The notes under the pieces: model-generated
What the model saw: only the letters and a program-made list of their open reading frames with translations
The model's database searches: none
What the model was told of the DNA's origin: nothing
Assembly (NCBI GenBank): GCA_947588775.1
Contig: CANPZQ010000038.1
Location: forward strand, 1 to 14,430
Direction: 5' to 3'
Length of the DNA stretch: 14,430 bases
Source of the DNA: an uncultured Clostridia bacterium
Lineage (GTDB): Bacteria; Bacillota; Clostridia; Oscillospirales; Ruminococcaceae
Program-made: the position numbers and the translations under genes
Part shown: positions 12,236 through 14,430 of the stretch, piece after piece
Layout of the letters: each line of letters starts with the position of its first letter
Position numbering within the stretch: the stretch's first letter is position 1

Positions 12236-14184
12236 AAATCCCAGCCGCCGGGGTCGCCGCGGGCCGGCGAGATGTAGCCGCTCGTGAAAACGTAGTACCG
12301 CGCCTCGCCCTCGAATGCGCCCGTCCATTCGATTTCCGGGAAATTCTCGGAATCGTTGCCGAAGCCGTCGAAGCTCGCGAGCCGCTCAGTTTTGAATTTT
12401 ACGTCCTCGTGGACGACCTTCACCGCGCCCAAAAGTCCGCGCGTGGAGGGCGTTTTTACGCTTCCGAAACGAGTGAATCTGCCGCCGAAGGTTACGCATT
12501 CGGGCAGGCCGCCGCCATCCGAAAAAATGCCGGAAAAATAGGCTTTTTTCGCTTTTCGGAATCCGTCGATTGACGTTTTTGCAAGGTCGTTTTCGGGAAT
12601 TTTCGCCGCCGATGAAACGTCGAGCCAGCTGTTTTCGAGGACGCAGAGCGAATTTTCCGACAAAATTTCATCGGGGCAGACCCCGTAAGAATCTGCCCCG
12701 CCGATATATTCGGGCCATGCCTCGCTGAGCGCACCGGAGATTTTTCCGCCTCCTCCGGCCGCTATTCCCGCAACCCGGGAGCCGGGCGACGGCGATTTTA
12801 TCGATGTTGAACCAGACGAGCGGCACCGCGAAAGCGTGCCGTCGAGCTTTCCCGCAATGCCGCCTGCCAAGAGGTTTTCGCCGTCGCAAAGTATGTCGCA
12901 GTCGGCGGAACAGCCCTCGGCGGTCCCGGATAAATACCCCGCAAGCCCGCCGATTGACGAGCCGCTGCCGCCCGATGAGATTTTGGATTCGCTCACCGAG
13001 CAATTTTTAAGGGAACCGCTCAGCTCGGCGCATAAAATGCCGCATTCCGGGCTTTCTCCGGCATTCACGGCCGCGCCGACGACATGTATGTTTTCGACGG
13101 AACCGTTAATCTTACTGAATATTCCTTCGCCCGCCACGGCGATTTCGCTGATGATGCAGTCGCGGCCGTCGAAGCTTCCCGAAAAGGGCGGAAGGGGACT
13201 GAACGCGCAGGGAAAATCGCCGAAGCTGATGTCGTCGGTTTCTGCGACGTCAAGGGGCTCGGCGGCGTAGCGGAGGTTGTTGAAATGCCTTGCGCAGGAT
13301 ATTTCTACGGCCGAGCCGCTTTGCTCCTCAAAAAGAGGGCTAAATGGCTCGCATTCGGCAATTACGCGGTCGGCGATGTTGTCGGAATTAGTATATTTAA
13401 TTACAAGTTCCGCACTCAGTGCGTCGGGCGTTCCGAGCATTCCGGCAAAATTTTCAATAAAAAAAGAGGTGCCGCGGCCGGTGACTTTGTCGAGGAGGAC
13501 GGTTCCCGCGGCGTTGCCGTCCCAAAAAGAAAAACCCTCGACGGGCATGGTGAATTCCACGCCTTCTCCTTTTAAAATAAGCTCGGCGGAAACGTCCTCG
13601 CGGCGTTTCGCGTCAAGCCCGGAAACTGAAAAGGCGACGGTAAGCTCGTCGCCGTTGCTGACTGTTATCGCTGTTTCGGGCTGTTTTCGCGGGGAAATCG
13701 CACCCGCGCTTCCGCCGTAAAACCCGATTTTTTCTTTTAATCGCGCTGAAAATGAGTAGTCTGTCAGTTCGGAGCAGCGGCTTTTGAGGGACTGCACATC
13801 GGCGTTTTCGGAGCAAAATACGCCTGCAAGGCCCTTTCCGGTGGGGTCGAAGAAGTAGACGGCGGAGCCGCCCTCGAGAAGCTGAATGTCTGATTCGGCA
13901 AAAATCTCGCTTCCGACCAGCTCGTCATGCCCCATAAAACGCAAATCTCCGCCCTTTTTCATAAGGTCGGAGATGTTTTTTGCGTTTTTGTATGTTCGCG
14001 CATTTACGGCGCGGTTCTGGGCAGAAAGGTAGAGGGCTTCGGCGCGGCGGTCGAGCATTCTGAGCCTGTAAACGGCCGCAAGATGAGAACCCGCAGGCAG
14101 GGCGACGGCGAGCAGAACGGACAGAATCAGGAGGACAACTGCTATTTCGACGAGCGTAAAGCCGCGCCGGTCAAAGGTTTTCAT
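12196..14184 (-). CDS. Pseudopilin-like GLUG-repeat surface protein, N-terminal part
   Basis: The N-terminus is a type IV prepilin signal: MKTFDRRG then FTLVE and a long hydrophobic helix, with peptidase cleavage expected after Gly8 and the conserved Glu13. The body is a large exported domain. About residues 400-520 carry GLUG-like beta repeats (SGSFDGRDCIISEI, SIGGLAGYLSGTAEGC, AGGIAGKLDGTLSRC), as in cell-surface and adhesin-like proteins. The ATG at 14182-14184 is chosen because it gives the proper prepilin signal, follows AGGGG, and lies downstream of a clear promoter; an ATG at 14382 is upstream of that promoter. Residues up to about 650 are authentic; the last dozen or so before the stop at 12196 are out of frame. 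Likely a minor pilin or adhesin of a type IV pilus-like system; no other pilus gene is in the window. Confidence 0.8.
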   Translation of the reverse strand: MKTFDRRGFTLVEIAVVLLILSVLLAVALPAGSHLAAVYRLRMLDRRAEALYLSAQNRAVNARTYKNAKNISDLMKKGGDLRFMGHDELVGSEIFAESDIQLLEGGSAVYFFDPTGKGLAGVFCSENADVQSLKSRCSELTDYSFSARLKEKIGFYGGSAGAISPRKQPETAITVSNGDELTVAFSVSGLDAKRREDVSAELILKGEGVEFTMPVEGFSFWDGNAAGTVLLDKVTGRGTSFFIENFAGMLGTPDALSAELVIKYTNSDNIADRVIAECEPFSPLFEEQSGSAVEISCARHFNNLRYAAEPLDVAETDDISFGDFPCAFSPLPPFSGSFDGRDCIISEIAVAGEGIFSKINGSVENIHVVGAAVNAGESPECGILCAELSGSLKNCSVSESKISSGGSGSSIGGLAGYLSGTAEGCSADCDILCDGENLLAGGIAGKLDGTLSRCRSSGSTSIKSPSPGSRVAGIAAGGGGKISGALSEAWPEYIGGADSYGVCPDEILSENSLCVLENSWLDVSSAAKIPENDLAKTSIDGFRKAKKAYFSGIFSDGGGLPECVTFGGRFTRFGSVKTPSTRGLLGAVKVVHEDVKFKTERLASFDGFGNDSENFPEIEWTGAFEGEARYYVFTSGYISPARGDPGGWDFCLSRAAQRSART

Positions 14185-14227
14185 CAAAAACACCCCTATA
14201 TTTTGATAATTAAATTTTGTAAAGTTG

Positions 14228-14256
14228 ATTTTACATATTTTGTTGAAATTTGTCAA
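14228..14256 (-). promoter_or_regulatory. Sigma-A promoter of the pseudopilin gene
   Basis: On the minus strand a perfect TTGACA (14251-14256) and TAAAAT (14228-14233) are 17 bases apart, in a sharply AT-rich stretch (14185-14382) that contrasts with the rest of the window. Confidence 0.78.
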
Positions 14257-14390
14257 GAGGTTTCGGGAAAATTTTTGGGGAATTTTGAAAATTTTGTTGA
14301 AATTTTGGATAATTTCAAGAAAATATTGGGCGTTTTGGGAAATAATAGACAAAGAGAATTGGAATATAGTGGAAAAGTTCATGGAGGAAA

Positions 14391-14430
14391 GGCGCGGCGA
14401 AGGGGGCGGGAGGGTTGCGGGAGGGTTGGG
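14391..14430 (+). repeat. Type 1 repeat, copy N, cut by the window edge
   Basis: The left arm GGCGCGGCGAAGGGGGC (14391-14407) is identical to the arm of copy I, and the core starts with G-rich sequence. The right arm lies beyond the window. Confidence 0.7.

Noticed and set aside
28..14430. CRISPR array
   Set aside because: The repeats are not regularly spaced, alternate in orientation, lie in separate intergenic gaps and have no unique spacers of constant size.

Overview
The window looks like a chromosomal segment of a GC-rich, endospore-forming member of the Clostridia, possibly an Oscillospirales-type gut organism. The support is a spoIVB sporulation protease, strong AGGAGG-type ribosome binding sites, good sigma-A promoters, and the rsmD-coaD pair typical of Firmicutes. 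The lineage is inferred from gene content, not from a database search.

Layout, left to right. Most genes lie on the minus strand: ppa (inorganic pyrophosphatase), a DUF1934 protein, then a likely operon of a DUF2500 protein, a four-helix membrane protein and murI (glutamate racemase). spoIVB follows alone on the plus strand. Next come a minus-strand operon rsmD-coaD-coiled-coil protein, uvrC, a cyclophilin-type peptidyl-prolyl isomerase, a plus-strand tRNA-Val(GAC) with a perfect-consensus promoter, and a large minus-strand pseudopilin-like protein with GLUG-type repeats. That last gene is split by a one-base frameshift in a short T run. The proteins are mostly housekeeping and need not act together.

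The remarkable content is between the genes. Nearly every long intergenic gap carries one or more of two small structured repeat families, about a tenth of the window in all. Type 1 (13 complete copies and one cut by the right edge) has inverted arms of 11-17 bp around a core of about 50 nt (45-70 nt in the variant subclass). Each complete core holds a run of four or five G tracts separated by single bases, a textbook G-quadruplex motif, usually followed by CGCAG or ACCGACGCA. The arms differ from copy to copy but each left arm matches its own right arm. Type 2 (seven copies) is a hairpin of about 60 nt with a variable outer stem, a constant GAAT/TGA internal loop, a constant CCCGTCCCC stem and a variable apical stem, often with a GCA loop. 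Type 2 usually lies just 3' of a Type 1 in the same orientation, so the two look like modules of a composite element.

The copy-specific compensating changes suggest that folding, as RNA or as single-stranded DNA, is what is conserved. I do not recognise either family by name. Several long reading frames in the gaps are translations of these repeats, not genes.
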